NCBI GenBank assembly: GCA_016432505.1
Contig: CP066692.1
Span: 124,001-188,000 of the forward strand
Length of the DNA stretch: 64,000 nucleotides
Reading direction: 5' to 3'
From: Azosocius agrarius
Lineage (GTDB): Bacteria > Pseudomonadota > Gammaproteobacteria > UBA6186 > Azoamicaceae
Below the pieces are notes generated by a model. The model was not told the DNA's origin, ran no database searches, and was given only the letters and a program-made list of their open reading frames with translations. Position numbers and translations under genes: made by a program. Positions 17,961-27,387 of the stretch are shown piece after piece; the first letter of the stretch is position 1; each line of letters starts with the position of its first letter.

Positions 17961-19439
17961 ATGAATAAAAAAATACCATTAAAATTAATTATTGATACAA
18001 TTTCAAATGAGAAGGGGTTATCTGAAGACTTTATATTTAATGCTATTGAGGCAGCTTTAATATCTGCTACAAAATATAAATATTCTTTTGATATTAATGT
18101 AAAGATAAAAATAAATAAAAAACATGGTACTTATATAACATATAGGTTATGGACTGTAATAAATGATCCTGCAATAAATGAAAAAATTGAATCTCCATAT
18201 ACAGAGATAACATTAAGTGTGGCAAAAATAGAAAATTGTAATATAAAAATAGGCGACAAAATAGAAGAATTGATAGAATCAATTCAATTTGGAAGAATAG
18301 CCATTCAAGCCGCTAAACAAGTTATCATTCAAAAAATTAAAAATGCAGAAAGAGAGCTAATTGCACAAGATTTTAAATCTAAAATAGGCCATATTTTAAC
18401 AGGAACAGTAAAAAAAATAAATAGAGATAATTTAATATTAGAATTTGATAACAAGGCTGAAGGTATTTTAAAAAAAAATGATCTTTTGCAACGAGAAACA
18501 CATCGACTTGGAGATAATGTTAAAGTATATTTATATAATGTTATAACATATAAAAAAGGCCCTCAATTAATAGTAAATCGATCTAGTAATGAAATGTTAA
18601 TAGAATTACTTAAAATGGAAATTCCAGAAATAGAAGAGGGAATAATTGAAATAAAAGCGGTTGCTAGAGATCCAGGATCAAGATCAAAAATAGCAGTTAA
18701 AACAAATGATGGTAGATTAGATCCTATAGGGACATGTATTGGTGTGAAAGGAACTAGAATTCAAACTATATCTAATGAATTATATGGTGAAAAAATTGAT
18801 ATAATTTTATGGAATTCTGATTCAACGCAATTTGTTATAAATTCTATAGCATTGACGGAAATAATTTCTATTATTGTTGATAAAGATACTAAAACAATGG
18901 AAATCGCAGTATCAGAAGAAATGGTGCCTCAAGCAATAGGAAAAAATGGACAAAATATTAAGCTTGCCAGCTCTTTAACTGGATGGAAAATTAATGTAAT
19001 TAGTATCAAAGAAGCTAAAAATAAAGAACAAATGGAAATTAAAAAATATATAAAAATGTTTTCTAAAAAATTAAATATTAGTGAACATATTTCTACAATA
19101 TTAGTAAATGAAGGATTTAGATCTTTAGAGGAATTAGCTTATATTCCAAAACAAGAATTTTCAAAAATTAATAAAATTGATGAAATCTTAATTTATGAAT
19201 TAAGAGAACAAGCAAAAAATCTTTTATTAATAGAAGAAAAATCAAAAAATATTAAACAACTTAATGATTTACAAAAATTACAATTAGATAAACAAATTTA
19301 TAATAAATTTATAGAAAACAATATTAATTCATGTAATGATTTAATAAAAACTGATATTAATATTTTGATAAAAATAACAAATCTTACTAAAGAATATTGT
19401 GATAATTTAATAATAAAAGCAAAAAAATTTCTTAGTTAA
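17961..19439 (+). CDS. nusA: Transcription elongation/termination factor NusA
   Basis: 492 residues, the gammaproteobacterial length. The N-terminal RNA-polymerase domain (NEKGLSEDFIFNAIEAAL) is followed by an S1 domain (about 135-200), KH1 and KH2 (VKGTRIQTISNEL, then AIGKNGQNIKLAS) and two C-terminal acidic helix-hairpin-helix repeats (about 365-490). It modulates pausing and termination. In E. coli rimP lies between the tRNA and nusA; here only 116 bases separate them with no open frame of that size, so rimP is absent from this position. It leads the nusA-infB-rbfA-truB operon. Confidence 0.96.
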   Translation: MNKKIPLKLIIDTISNEKGLSEDFIFNAIEAALISATKYKYSFDINVKIKINKKHGTYITYRLWTVINDPAINEKIESPYTEITLSVAKIENCNIKIGDKIEELIESIQFGRIAIQAAKQVIIQKIKNAERELIAQDFKSKIGHILTGTVKKINRDNLILEFDNKAEGILKKNDLLQRETHRLGDNVKVYLYNVITYKKGPQLIVNRSSNEMLIELLKMEIPEIEEGIIEIKAVARDPGSRSKIAVKTNDGRLDPIGTCIGVKGTRIQTISNELYGEKIDIILWNSDSTQFVINSIALTEIISIIVDKDTKTMEIAVSEEMVPQAIGKNGQNIKLASSLTGWKINVISIKEAKNKEQMEIKKYIKMFSKKLNISEHISTILVNEGFRSLEELAYIPKQEFSKINKIDEILIYELREQAKNLLLIEEKSKNIKQLNDLQKLQLDKQIYNKFIENNINSCNDLIKTDINILIKITNLTKEYCDNLIIKAKKFLS

Positions 19440-19464
19440 GGTAATATATGGAACGCGTTATATA

Positions 19465-21741
19465 ATGGTAGATATTACAGTAGAACAATTGGCTAAACAA
19501 ATAGGTTGTGGTATTTCTAGTGATGTACTTATAACTCAATTAAAAAAAGCCGGTATAAATATTAATCTTCCCTCTGATACAATAAAGGAGGAAGAAAAAA
19601 TAAAATTATTACATATGTTGAAAAAAGAACAACAAGATCTTTTTGAAAAAAATAAACAAATTTCTTTTAAAAGAACAACAGCAAGTTCAATTAATTTAAA
19701 AGCTTCCTCTGGCAAAAACATTATTAATGTCACATACAAAAAAAGTTATACATATATTAAAAAACCACTTAATAGTACAAAAATACTCCACGACAATATT
19801 GATAAAAATATTGATAATAATATTGATAATAATATCAATAATAATATTGATAATAATACCAATAATGATATTAATAATAATATTAATAATGATATTAAAA
19901 AAAAATTTAATGATGGAGATAAAAAATTTATAAATTCAAATAAAAATGATGATATAAAAAACAATTCTAAAATAAATTTGTATAAAAATAATAAAAATAT
20001 AATTAAACCCCTTATAAATATTCCCCAAAAAATTACAATGTTTGATCTTGCAAAAAAAATGTCAGTTAAAATTTCAGATATTATTACTCATATGATACAT
20101 AAAGGTTATAATTTTACATTTGAACAAACTTTAGATCAAAATACAGCTCTTTTAATAGTAAAAGAAATGGGATATCAAACAAAATTTATAAAAAATGCTA
20201 ATATACAAGATATAAATTCATTAAATATTTATACATTAAAACCTAGAAATCCTATAATTACTATTATGGGACATGTTGATCATGGAAAAACAACTTTAAT
20301 AGATTATATTAGAAAAAGTTCTTTAATTAAAGATGAACATGGAGGAATAACTCAACATATTGGCGCTTATAATGTTAATACTATATATGGAAATATGACA
20401 TTTTTAGACACACCTGGCCATGAAGCCTTTAAAGCAATGCGATCACATGGGAGCAAATGTACTGATATTATTGTTATAATCGTAGCAGCAGATGATGGAG
20501 TTATGCCACAAACAAAAGAAGCAATAAATCATGCAAAAGAAGCAAATGTCCCTATTATTATAGCTATTAATAAAATTGATAAAAGTAATTCAGATATAAA
20601 AAAAATAATAAATGAATTATCACATTTTGATTTAATTTCTGATTCTTGGGGGGGAGATACAATATTCGTTAATATTTCTGCAAAATTAGGAACTGGTGTA
20701 AATACATTATTAGAAAATATAAATTTACAATCAGAACTTTTAGAGTTAAAAGCACATTATGAAGGTAATGCTTCAGGATTTATTATAGAATCTAGAATGA
20801 ATCAATGGAAGGGTCCTATTACTTCTGTTATAATTCAAAATGGCCAGTTATCAAAAGATGATATTATCCTTTCAGGATCTGAATATGGAAAAATAAAAGA
20901 AATTATTGATGATAAAGGAATAAGTATAAAGCATGCGTTTCCATCTATGGTTGTGGATATTATTGGTTTACAAAAAACTCTTATTTCTGGTGATAATTTT
21001 ATTACTATTAAAGATGAAAAAATAGCTAAAAATATTGCTAATATAAAACAAAATGAAAAAAAAGAAATAGATTTAATAAAAAATAAAAGAAATAAAATAG
21101 AAGATTTAATAAAAAATACAATAGATAAAGATACTAAAAATTTAAATATTATTTTAAAAACAGATGTTTATGGTTCTATAGACGCTATTGTTTATTTAAT
21201 AAATAATATACATACAAATAATATTAATATCAAAATAATAAACGCAAGTATTGGGTCTGTCAATGAAACTGATATTCATTTAGCTGTTATATCCAATTCA
21301 ATAATTATAGCATTTAATGTTAAATGCACAACTAATGCAAAAAAAATGTTAGAATATGAAAATATAAAAATATTATCCCACAATATAGTATATGATATCG
21401 TTGATAATATAAAAGAAATTTTAGAAAAAAATATAAATTCTGTTCAGCTTGATAAAAAAATAGGAGTACTTATAGTAAAAGAAATATTCAAATCACAAAA
21501 ATTTGACCAAATAATAGGATGTTTTGTAACAAGTGGGATAGTAAAAAAACATGCTCCTATTACAATAATAAGAGCAAATAAAACAATATATAAGGGAGAA
21601 ATAGAATCTTTAAAAAGATTTAAAGAGGATGTTTTAGAAGTAAAAGTTGGTAATACATGTGGAATAGGAATTAAAAATTATAATGATATTAAAATTAATG
21701 ATACAATCGAAATATATGAAAAGATAATAAATAAAAAATGA
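19465..21741 (+). CDS. infB: Translation initiation factor IF-2
   Basis: 758-residue GTPase that places initiator tRNA on the ribosome. The order is: N-terminal IF2N module (ITVEQLAKQIGCG), a low-complexity Asn/Ile/Asp linker, a second IF2N module (about 190-240), the G domain with IMGHVDHGKTTL, DTPGHEAF and NKID, then domains II-IV. E. coli IF2 is 890 residues; the loss is mostly in the linker. The stop TGA overlaps the rbfA start (ATGA). ATG 19465 matches the family N-terminus. Confidence 0.96.
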   Translation: MVDITVEQLAKQIGCGISSDVLITQLKKAGININLPSDTIKEEEKIKLLHMLKKEQQDLFEKNKQISFKRTTASSINLKASSGKNIINVTYKKSYTYIKKPLNSTKILHDNIDKNIDNNIDNNINNNIDNNTNNDINNNINNDIKKKFNDGDKKFINSNKNDDIKNNSKINLYKNNKNIIKPLINIPQKITMFDLAKKMSVKISDIITHMIHKGYNFTFEQTLDQNTALLIVKEMGYQTKFIKNANIQDINSLNIYTLKPRNPIITIMGHVDHGKTTLIDYIRKSSLIKDEHGGITQHIGAYNVNTIYGNMTFLDTPGHEAFKAMRSHGSKCTDIIVIIVAADDGVMPQTKEAINHAKEANVPIIIAINKIDKSNSDIKKIINELSHFDLISDSWGGDTIFVNISAKLGTGVNTLLENINLQSELLELKAHYEGNASGFIIESRMNQWKGPITSVIIQNGQLSKDDIILSGSEYGKIKEIIDDKGISIKHAFPSMVVDIIGLQKTLISGDNFITIKDEKIAKNIANIKQNEKKEIDLIKNKRNKIEDLIKNTIDKDTKNLNIILKTDVYGSIDAIVYLINNIHTNNINIKIINASIGSVNETDIHLAVISNSIIIAFNVKCTTNAKKMLEYENIKILSHNIVYDIVDNIKEILEKNINSVQLDKKIGVLIVKEIFKSQKFDQIIGCFVTSGIVKKHAPITIIRANKTIYKGEIESLKRFKEDVLEVKVGNTCGIGIKNYNDIKINDTIEIYEKIINKK
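19792..19897 (+). repeat. Low-complexity tandem repeat in infB
   Basis: Imperfect tandem repeat of a 12-base unit, AATATTGATAAT and variants, about nine copies. It encodes (D/N)-N-(N)-I repeats in the unstructured linker of IF-2. It is likely to vary in copy number by replication slippage. Confidence 0.8.
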
Positions 21742-22094
21742 TAAATAATGTAAAAATAAATAAAATTAATGATCTTATAAAAAAAGAATTGTCTAAAATA
21801 ATCCTTTATAAAATAAAAGACCCTAGGTTAAATTTAATTTATATATCTTATGTAAAAACTGATAAAACTTTAAAAAATTCTAAAATATATTTTACTTATT
21901 TAATCAATAATGACAGTGAATATTATTTAAATTTATTAAATAATGCTAAAAATTTTTTTAGACATGAATTATCTAAATTTTTAAATATTTATTATATTCC
22001 AAAATTAAATTTTTATATAGATTATACAATTAAAAACACCATGAAAATAGAATCACTATTTAAAATTATAAATAATGTAAATGAAAAACAATAA
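21738..22094 (+). CDS. rbfA: Ribosome-binding factor A
   Basis: 118-residue 30S assembly factor with a KH-like fold. It has the family elements LIKKELSKIILYKIKDPRLNLIYISYVKTDKTLKNSKIY and the C-terminal RHELSKFLNIYYIPKLNFYID. It overlaps infB by four bases (ATGA) and the truB start by 14 bases, so translation is coupled. Slightly shorter than the E. coli protein (133) through loss of the tail. Confidence 0.9.
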   Translation: MINNVKINKINDLIKKELSKIILYKIKDPRLNLIYISYVKTDKTLKNSKIYFTYLINNDSEYYLNLLNNAKNFFRHELSKFLNIYYIPKLNFYIDYTIKNTMKIESLFKIINNVNEKQ

Positions 22095-22800
22095 TGGAAT
22101 GTTTATATTAAATAAGCCAATAGGCATAACATCAAATTCTATATTAAAAAAAATGTCTAATATTTTCTTATCTAAAAAAATAGGACATTGTGGAAATCTT
22201 GACATAATCGCAACTGGTTTACTACCAATAAGTTTTGGACAATTCAATCAATTTAATAAATATATAAATAATTCCAATAAACAATATATAATTATTTTAG
22301 CATTCTATTATAGAACTGAAACAAGTGATGTAAATAGTAATTTTATTTCAAGTAAAATAAATAAAATTTATGTTAATAAAAATAATTTATTGTATAATAT
22401 ATATAAAATGCAGGGTTTGTCATATCAAAAACCACATATATTTTCAGCAGTAAAATATAAAAATAAAAATTTATATGAATATACAAAGTATGGAATAAAA
22501 TTAAAAAAAAAAAAAAAATATATATATTTAAATAAAATTAAAATAATTAATGATAAAATTATTAAAATTTCATGCACAAAGGGAACATATATAAGATCTA
22601 TTATTGATTATTTAGGCCAAAAAACAAAATATAAAGCCTTTATTTTATTATTACATAGAATAAATATAGGTCCATTTAGTATAAATAATTCAATTAAATT
22701 AGAAGATCTTTTATATTTAAGATTTAATAATTTAAAAACACTAAATACAATAAAAAATTATATATTGTATAAAAATAATAATAAATGCATCAATAATTAA
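22081..22800 (+). CDS. truB: tRNA pseudouridine-55 synthase TruB
   Basis: 239-residue enzyme making pseudouridine 55 in the T loop of tRNAs. N-terminal GMFILNKPIGITSNSIL and the catalytic-Asp motif GHCGNLDIIATGLLPISFG are clear, with the later CTKGTYIRSIIDYLG. It lacks most of the C-terminal PUA region (E. coli 314 residues). Start ATG 22081 overlaps rbfA; ATG 22099 is an alternative. It is the last member of the nusA operon in E. coli order. Confidence 0.9.
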   Translation: MKNNNGMFILNKPIGITSNSILKKMSNIFLSKKIGHCGNLDIIATGLLPISFGQFNQFNKYINNSNKQYIIILAFYYRTETSDVNSNFISSKINKIYVNKNNLLYNIYKMQGLSYQKPHIFSAVKYKNKNLYEYTKYGIKLKKKKKYIYLNKIKIINDKIIKISCTKGTYIRSIIDYLGQKTKYKAFILLLHRINIGPFSINNSIKLEDLLYLRFNNLKTLNTIKNYILYKNNNKCINN

Positions 22801-22806
22801 AATTAT

Positions 22807-23397
22807 ATGGCAAAATTACATTTTTACTATTCAACAATGAATGCTGGAAAAACTACAACTTTACTACAATCCTCTTACAATTATATTGAAAGAGGAATGA
22901 ATACAATATTATTTACTCCAAAAATTGATAATAGATATGGTGATAATTTAATAACCTCCAGAATTGGCTTATCTTCAAAAGCTGTAATGATAGATTATAA
23001 TTTTAATATATTTCAGTACATTATACACAAATATAATAATTTATTAAATTTGTCATGTATATTAATAGATGAAGTTCAATTTATTACAAAAAAACAAATA
23101 TATCAATTAATAAATATAGTAGATATATTAAATATACCTGTTTTAGCATATGGTTTAAGAACAGATTTTAAAGGAGAACCTTTTACAGCTAGCTTATATT
23201 TAATATCAATTGCTGATATAATAATAGAAATTAAAACTATTTGTTATTGCGGAAAAAAAGCTACAATGACAATGAGAATAGATTCTAAAGGAAATAAAAT
23301 AACTTCAGGAAATCAAATTAAAATTGGAGGGAATAAAACATATATTTCAACTTGTCGTTATCATTTTTATTTAGGTTCATCAAAACATAAAATATGA
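22807..23397 (+). CDS. tdk: Thymidine kinase
   Basis: 196-residue type II (TK1-like) thymidine kinase, making dTMP by salvage. P-loop YYSTMNAGKTTTLLQ; Walker-B-like LIDEVQFI; the lasso/zinc region CYCGKKATMTMRID with a second pair of ligands near the C-terminus (TCRYH). It lies 6 bases after truB. Keeping salvage suggests use of host thymidine, which is inference. It ends in TGA, 4 bases before truA. Confidence 0.93.
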   Translation: MAKLHFYYSTMNAGKTTTLLQSSYNYIERGMNTILFTPKIDNRYGDNLITSRIGLSSKAVMIDYNFNIFQYIIHKYNNLLNLSCILIDEVQFITKKQIYQLINIVDILNIPVLAYGLRTDFKGEPFTASLYLISIADIIIEIKTICYCGKKATMTMRIDSKGNKITSGNQIKIGGNKTYISTCRYHFYLGSSKHKI

Positions 23398-23401
23398 TTT
23401 T

Positions 23402-24151
23402 ATGTATAAAATAATATTAGGAATAACATATAATGGAAAATATTTTTATGGATGGCAACAACAAAAAAATTTATTAACATTACAAAAATATATTGAAATA
23501 ATATTAAGTTTAATTATTGGATATAATATTAAAATTTTTTCTTCTGGAAGAACTGACAAAAATGTTAACGCAATAGAACAAATAATTACTTTTACTATAA
23601 TAAAAAATTTAAAATTAAAATTTTTATTAAATAGCATAAATTATTATATCAGGGCAAATATAAAAATATTATGGGTGCAAAATATTTGTTTATCTTTTAA
23701 TGTAAGGAAGGATTCTATCATTAGAAATTATAGATATATAATATATAATGATAAATTTGATCCTTTATTTTTGAAAAAAAAAATATTTTGCTTTCATAAA
23801 CATATTAATTATCATAATTTCAAAAATATTAAAAATAAAATGTTAGGAATGAATAATTATAAATCCTTTAGTTCTACAAATTGCAATAATAAAAATACAA
23901 TAAAACATATTTTAGATATTAAAATTTTTAATTATAATAAATTTTTAATTTTTGAAATAACAGCAAACTCTTTTTTATATAATATGATACGGTATTTGGT
24001 AGGCTTTTTTATTTTAAAAAATTTTAATATACTAACACACAAAAAAATTTATAAATTAATAGTTCCAGCTTATGGATTATATTTTATAAAATCATATTAT
24101 TCTAAAAAATTTTTCTTAAAATATAATAAAAAATTCATGCAATTATTATGA
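23402..24151 (+). CDS. truA: tRNA pseudouridine synthase TruA
   Basis: 249-residue enzyme modifying positions 38-40 of tRNA anticodon stems. It begins ILGITYNGKYFYGWQQQ and has the catalytic Asp in SSGRTDKNVNAIEQ. The RNYRYIIYND and SFLYNMIRYLVGFF blocks are conserved. The last strand is degenerate. It probably belongs to the same transcription unit as tdk. The stop is TGA. Confidence 0.92.
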   Translation: MYKIILGITYNGKYFYGWQQQKNLLTLQKYIEIILSLIIGYNIKIFSSGRTDKNVNAIEQIITFTIIKNLKLKFLLNSINYYIRANIKILWVQNICLSFNVRKDSIIRNYRYIIYNDKFDPLFLKKKIFCFHKHINYHNFKNIKNKMLGMNNYKSFSSTNCNNKNTIKHILDIKIFNYNKFLIFEITANSFLYNMIRYLVGFFILKNFNILTHKKIYKLIVPAYGLYFIKSYYSKKFFLKYNKKFMQLL

Positions 24152-24219
24152 TTATATATATTTTTTTTATAAATAATATTATATAATGAAATAAATATAA
24201 TTCATTTTATAAGAAATCT

Positions 24220-25238
24220 TTGAAAATTAATAATATATCTAATATAATAGCTATTGGAAGTGTAAAAGGTGGGGTTGGAAAATCAACAATAACGGCAAAT
24301 ATTGCTATTTTTTTAAATAAAAAAAATAAAAGAATAGGAATATTAGATGCTGATATTTATGGCCCATCACAGGAAAAAATATTAGGACTTAAAAAATTAT
24401 CAATATATAAAAATAATAATATTATTCCTGCAGAAGCAAATAATATAAAAATTGTTTCAATAAATTCTCTAATAAAAAAAAATGAAGTATTATTAATAAA
24501 AGCTCCTATAATTAATAAATTAACTAAAATTTTGACAAATAATGTTTACTGGAATACTTTAGATTACCTTCTTATCGATTTACCTCCTGGCACTGGGGAT
24601 ATTCATATAAACATAATGCAAAATTTACCTATCGATAGCGCTATAATAATTTCCTCACCACAAAAAATGTCATTTAATATAGCAAAAAAAAGTATATATA
24701 TGTTTAATTCATTAAATATTCCAATAATAGGATTTATAGAAAATTTCTCATTTTTTTCATGTTACAATTGCAAAAAAAAAATAACATATCTAATATTTCA
24801 ATAGAAAAAAAATTAATTAAATATAATTTAAAATTAATAGAAAAAATACCAATATTCGAAGAAATATCACAAAATAATTTAACATCTAAAATTTATAAAA
24901 ATACTAATCTAATTAATATATTTAATAAAATAACAAAAATAATAATAAATTATTCAAAAAATAATAACACGTATTTTTATGTTTTGTACAATGGTATTTT
25001 TTTTATAATAATAAACAATATAAAAAACATAATAAATACTTATGAACTTAGATTATTATGCAAATGTATAAAATGTGTCAAAATTAAATCAAAGTCCCTT
25101 TTACTTTTTACAAGTAAAATTTCCAAGAAAATATATATAAAAAAAATAAATAAAATTGGCAATTATGCAATAAAAATTTACTTTTCAGATAATCATATAA
25201 GCGAAATATTAAATAATAAAACAATAAAATATTGTTAA
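24220..25238 (+). CDS. Mrp/ApbC Fe-S cluster carrier ATPase with C-terminal DUF971, frame broken at a 10-A run
   Basis: P-loop ATPase of the Mrp/NBP35 family that carries Fe-S clusters. Frame 1 (24220-24804) has the deviant Walker motif GSVKGGVGKSTITANIA, LDADIYGPSQ, LIDLPPGTGDIHI and the start of the ENFSFFSCYNCKK cysteine pair. At C-A10 (24771-24781) the frame is lost. The next frame continues the family (KLIKYNLKLIEKIPIFEEISQN) and adds a DUF971-like domain (YELRLLCKCIKCVK, GNYAIKIYFSDNH). The N-terminal DUF59 domain found in many Mrp proteins is absent. One extra A restores a protein of about 339 residues. Start is uncertain: TTG 24220 is the only standard option. DUF971 is also fused to Mrp in plant HCF101. 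Confidence 0.8.
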
Positions 25239-25288
25239 AAAAAATATATCATTAAATAATTTTAATGATTAATTAAATATTATAAATA

Positions 25289-25564
25289 TTATTTGTAATT
25301 GAATGAAGTTTTTTTAGTTCTATCATTTTTTGCAATATTAACCTGTATCGTTCTACCGTTAAAATTTTTTCCATTCATAAGAAGTGCATTTTCCATTTCT
25401 TCTGGAGTGGAAAATTCTATAAAAGCAAATCCTCTATTACTTCCAGTTTCTTTTGAAAAAGGAATATAAATATCAATGATTTTTCCACTACTTTCGAACA
25501 AAGCTTCTAAATCTTGTTTAGTAGAAGCAAAAGGAAAATTTCTAACAAAAATTTTTTTATTCAT
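25289..25564 (-). CDS. RRM-domain RNA-binding protein
   Basis: 91-residue single RNA-recognition motif. RNP2 is KIFVRNFPF near the N-terminus and RNP1 is NRGFAFIEF around residue 45. The fold covers nearly the whole protein, followed by a short basic tail (KNDRTKKT). It resembles the small RNA-binding proteins of cyanobacteria and some proteobacteria thought to be cold- or stress-responsive RNA chaperones. It stands alone on the minus strand between plus-strand genes. The function here is unknown. Confidence 0.88.
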   Translation of the reverse strand: MNKKIFVRNFPFASTKQDLEALFESSGKIIDIYIPFSKETGSNRGFAFIEFSTPEEMENALLMNGKNFNGRTIQVNIAKNDRTKKTSFNYK

Positions 25565-25778
25565 AGTATATCCTATATATTATATTAATACAAATGTATA
25601 TTATAAAATATATATAAATAAAAAAAAATAATTATATAATAAATATATATAAATTAATAATTAATATTTTAAAATACGATTATAAACTTTATTGATAATG
25701 ATAATTTTATTAACTAAACTAAATATTGTACAATAATTTTCTTAATTATTTAAACATTTAAATTAGGATTTTTATATT

Positions 25779-26339
25779 ATGAAATATAAATACAACGATT
25801 TTTTGAATCAATATAATCTCTATATTTCCAGTTATAATAATTTAATAAATAATAAATTATTATTTGATAAATTTTTTCTATTTTTTTTAATATCAATTTG
25901 TATAATGTTAATATCAATAAATAATATTAAATTTATTGAATCTATTATCATATTAACAACAATAATATACACCTGGTTATTAACATCAAAACAATTTTAT
26001 TTAAGAATAAAATTAAAAATGAAAATTATCATTAATATGGAAAATAAATTACTAGGATATAAACCATTTTCAGAAGAAATAAAATTATTAGAAAAAATAC
26101 AAACATATGAAAATGAAATTAATATTAACAAAACAGAAAATAAGTGGAATAACTATAAAAACATAATTAAAAATTTTACATATTATAAAATATTTATAAT
26201 TAAAAAATGTATATATTTTTACAAAAATTTTACAAAAAAAGAAACAATAAATATAAATTCAATATATTCCACTAATAATATTAAACTAACTTTTTTAATA
26301 ATAATTTTAATTTATTCAATAATAAAATTATTTCACTAA
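25779..26339 (+). CDS. Small membrane protein, possibly RipA family
   Basis: 186-residue protein. Two hydrophobic segments at about 31-70, a Lys/Glu-rich cytoplasmic stretch with MENKLLGYKPFSEEIKLLEKI (about 87-107), and a C-terminal hydrophobic segment (LTFLIIILIYSIIKLF). An N-terminal YNLYISSYNNLINNK, a short TM pair, and ME-x2-L-x3-P resemble the RipA family of small membrane proteins known from intracellular bacteria. The match is by eye and weak. It converges with nirK at the hairpin at 26343-26383. Function unknown. Confidence 0.5.
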   Translation: MKYKYNDFLNQYNLYISSYNNLINNKLLFDKFFLFFLISICIMLISINNIKFIESIIILTTIIYTWLLTSKQFYLRIKLKMKIIINMENKLLGYKPFSEEIKLLEKIQTYENEININKTENKWNNYKNIIKNFTYYKIFIIKKCIYFYKNFTKKETININSIYSTNNIKLTFLIIILIYSIIKLFH

Positions 26340-26342
26340 ATA

Positions 26343-26383
26343 TTTTAAAACTCAAAATCTATTATAGATTTTGAGTTTTAAAA
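26343..26383. terminator. Bidirectional terminator, perfect 19-bp hairpin
   Basis: Perfect inverted repeat: a 19-base arm at 26343-26361 (starting TTTTAAAACTC), a 3-base loop TTA, and its exact complement at 26365-26383. The A-rich and T-rich flanks give a U tract in both directions. It sits between the converging stop codons of the membrane protein gene (26339) and nirK (26398) and probably ends both transcripts. Confidence 0.85.
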
Positions 26384-26397
26384 ACATAATTTTAAAA

Positions 26398-27387
26398 TTA
26401 TTTCATGTCAGAAAAGATTTCTGAATTTTTTTGACCATCAACTTTCAACATTCCAACAGCCCCTTTATTAAAAGCTCTAAATATTGAATGATCTACTAAT
26501 ATAAAAGTTCCAGGAACTTTTACTGTAAATTCAACTATTGCAGCTCCACCAGCAGGTATTAATGTAGTTTGAACATTTTTATTTATAGTTGATCCACCTT
26601 CTATATACACTTCATCAAAAACCGCTCCAATCACATGAAAGGATGATAATAAATTAGGCCCACCATTTCCAATGAATAGACGTACTTTATCACCAACAGT
26701 GGCTGTTATAGCTTTTGTATCAATTAAAGATCCTACACAACCATTAAATACAACATAATCAGGAGTTTCTTTTAAAGCTTTTTCTTGATTAAAAGATTGC
26801 AATCCTTTCGTTCCATATGCTTTTTCTGTGTAAAATTCACTTTGGAATATATAATACTCTTTATCAGCTTTAGGAAAGCCTCCAGCCGGTTCTACTAAAA
26901 TTAATCCATACATACCATTAGCTATATGTAAAGGAACTGGTGGAGTTGCACAATGGTATACATATAAACCTGGATTTAAAGCTTTAAATTTAAATGAAGT
27001 TGTTTGTCCTGGAGACGTAGCTGTGGCTGCCGCCCCACCACCTGGCCCAGTAACAGCATGTAAATCTATATTATGAGGTAATTTACTACTGCTATGATTT
27101 TTTAAATAAAATTCAACAATATCACCTTCTCTAACTCTAATAAATTTTCCAGGAACTTCGCCATCATATGTCCAAAATGGATACTGAATTCCATTATCTA
27201 ATTCTTTAATTAACTCTTTTACTTCAAAATTAACAATAACATGAGCCGGATAATTTCTCTCAATTGGTACAGGAACATTAGGTGCAGCAGTTATTATAGC
27301 ATTAATTTTTGGTAAAGACTGAGCAAATACATCAATACTACTCATCATAAAAAATAAACCAAGTATCATCTTAAATATTTTTTTCAT
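26398..27387 (-). CDS. nirK: Copper-containing nitrite reductase NirK
   Basis: 329-residue periplasmic enzyme reducing nitrite to nitric oxide. An N-terminal signal peptide (MKKIFKMILGLFFMMSSIDVFA) is followed by two cupredoxin domains. All copper ligands are visible: LPHNIDLH gives the first type 1 and type 2 His, YHCATPPVPLHIANGM gives type 2 His plus type 1 Cys, His and Met, and LVDHSIFRAFNKGA gives the last type 2 His. The catalytic Asp (NID) and His (SSFHVIG) are present, so the enzyme should be active. It has its own 60-base upstream gap and a strong terminator. Less AT-biased than its neighbours, as expected for a strongly conserved enzyme. Confidence 0.97.
   Translation of the reverse strand: MKKIFKMILGLFFMMSSIDVFAQSLPKINAIITAAPNVPVPIERNYPAHVIVNFEVKELIKELDNGIQYPFWTYDGEVPGKFIRVREGDIVEFYLKNHSSSKLPHNIDLHAVTGPGGGAAATATSPGQTTSFKFKALNPGLYVYHCATPPVPLHIANGMYGLILVEPAGGFPKADKEYYIFQSEFYTEKAYGTKGLQSFNQEKALKETPDYVVFNGCVGSLIDTKAITATVGDKVRLFIGNGGPNLLSSFHVIGAVFDEVYIEGGSTINKNVQTTLIPAGGAAIVEFTVKVPGTFILVDHSIFRAFNKGAVGMLKVDGQKNSEIFSDMK

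Noticed and set aside
19727..19964. Plus- and minus-strand open frames within infB
   Set aside because: They come from the low-complexity repeat read in other frames (Ile-rich and Leu-rich runs).
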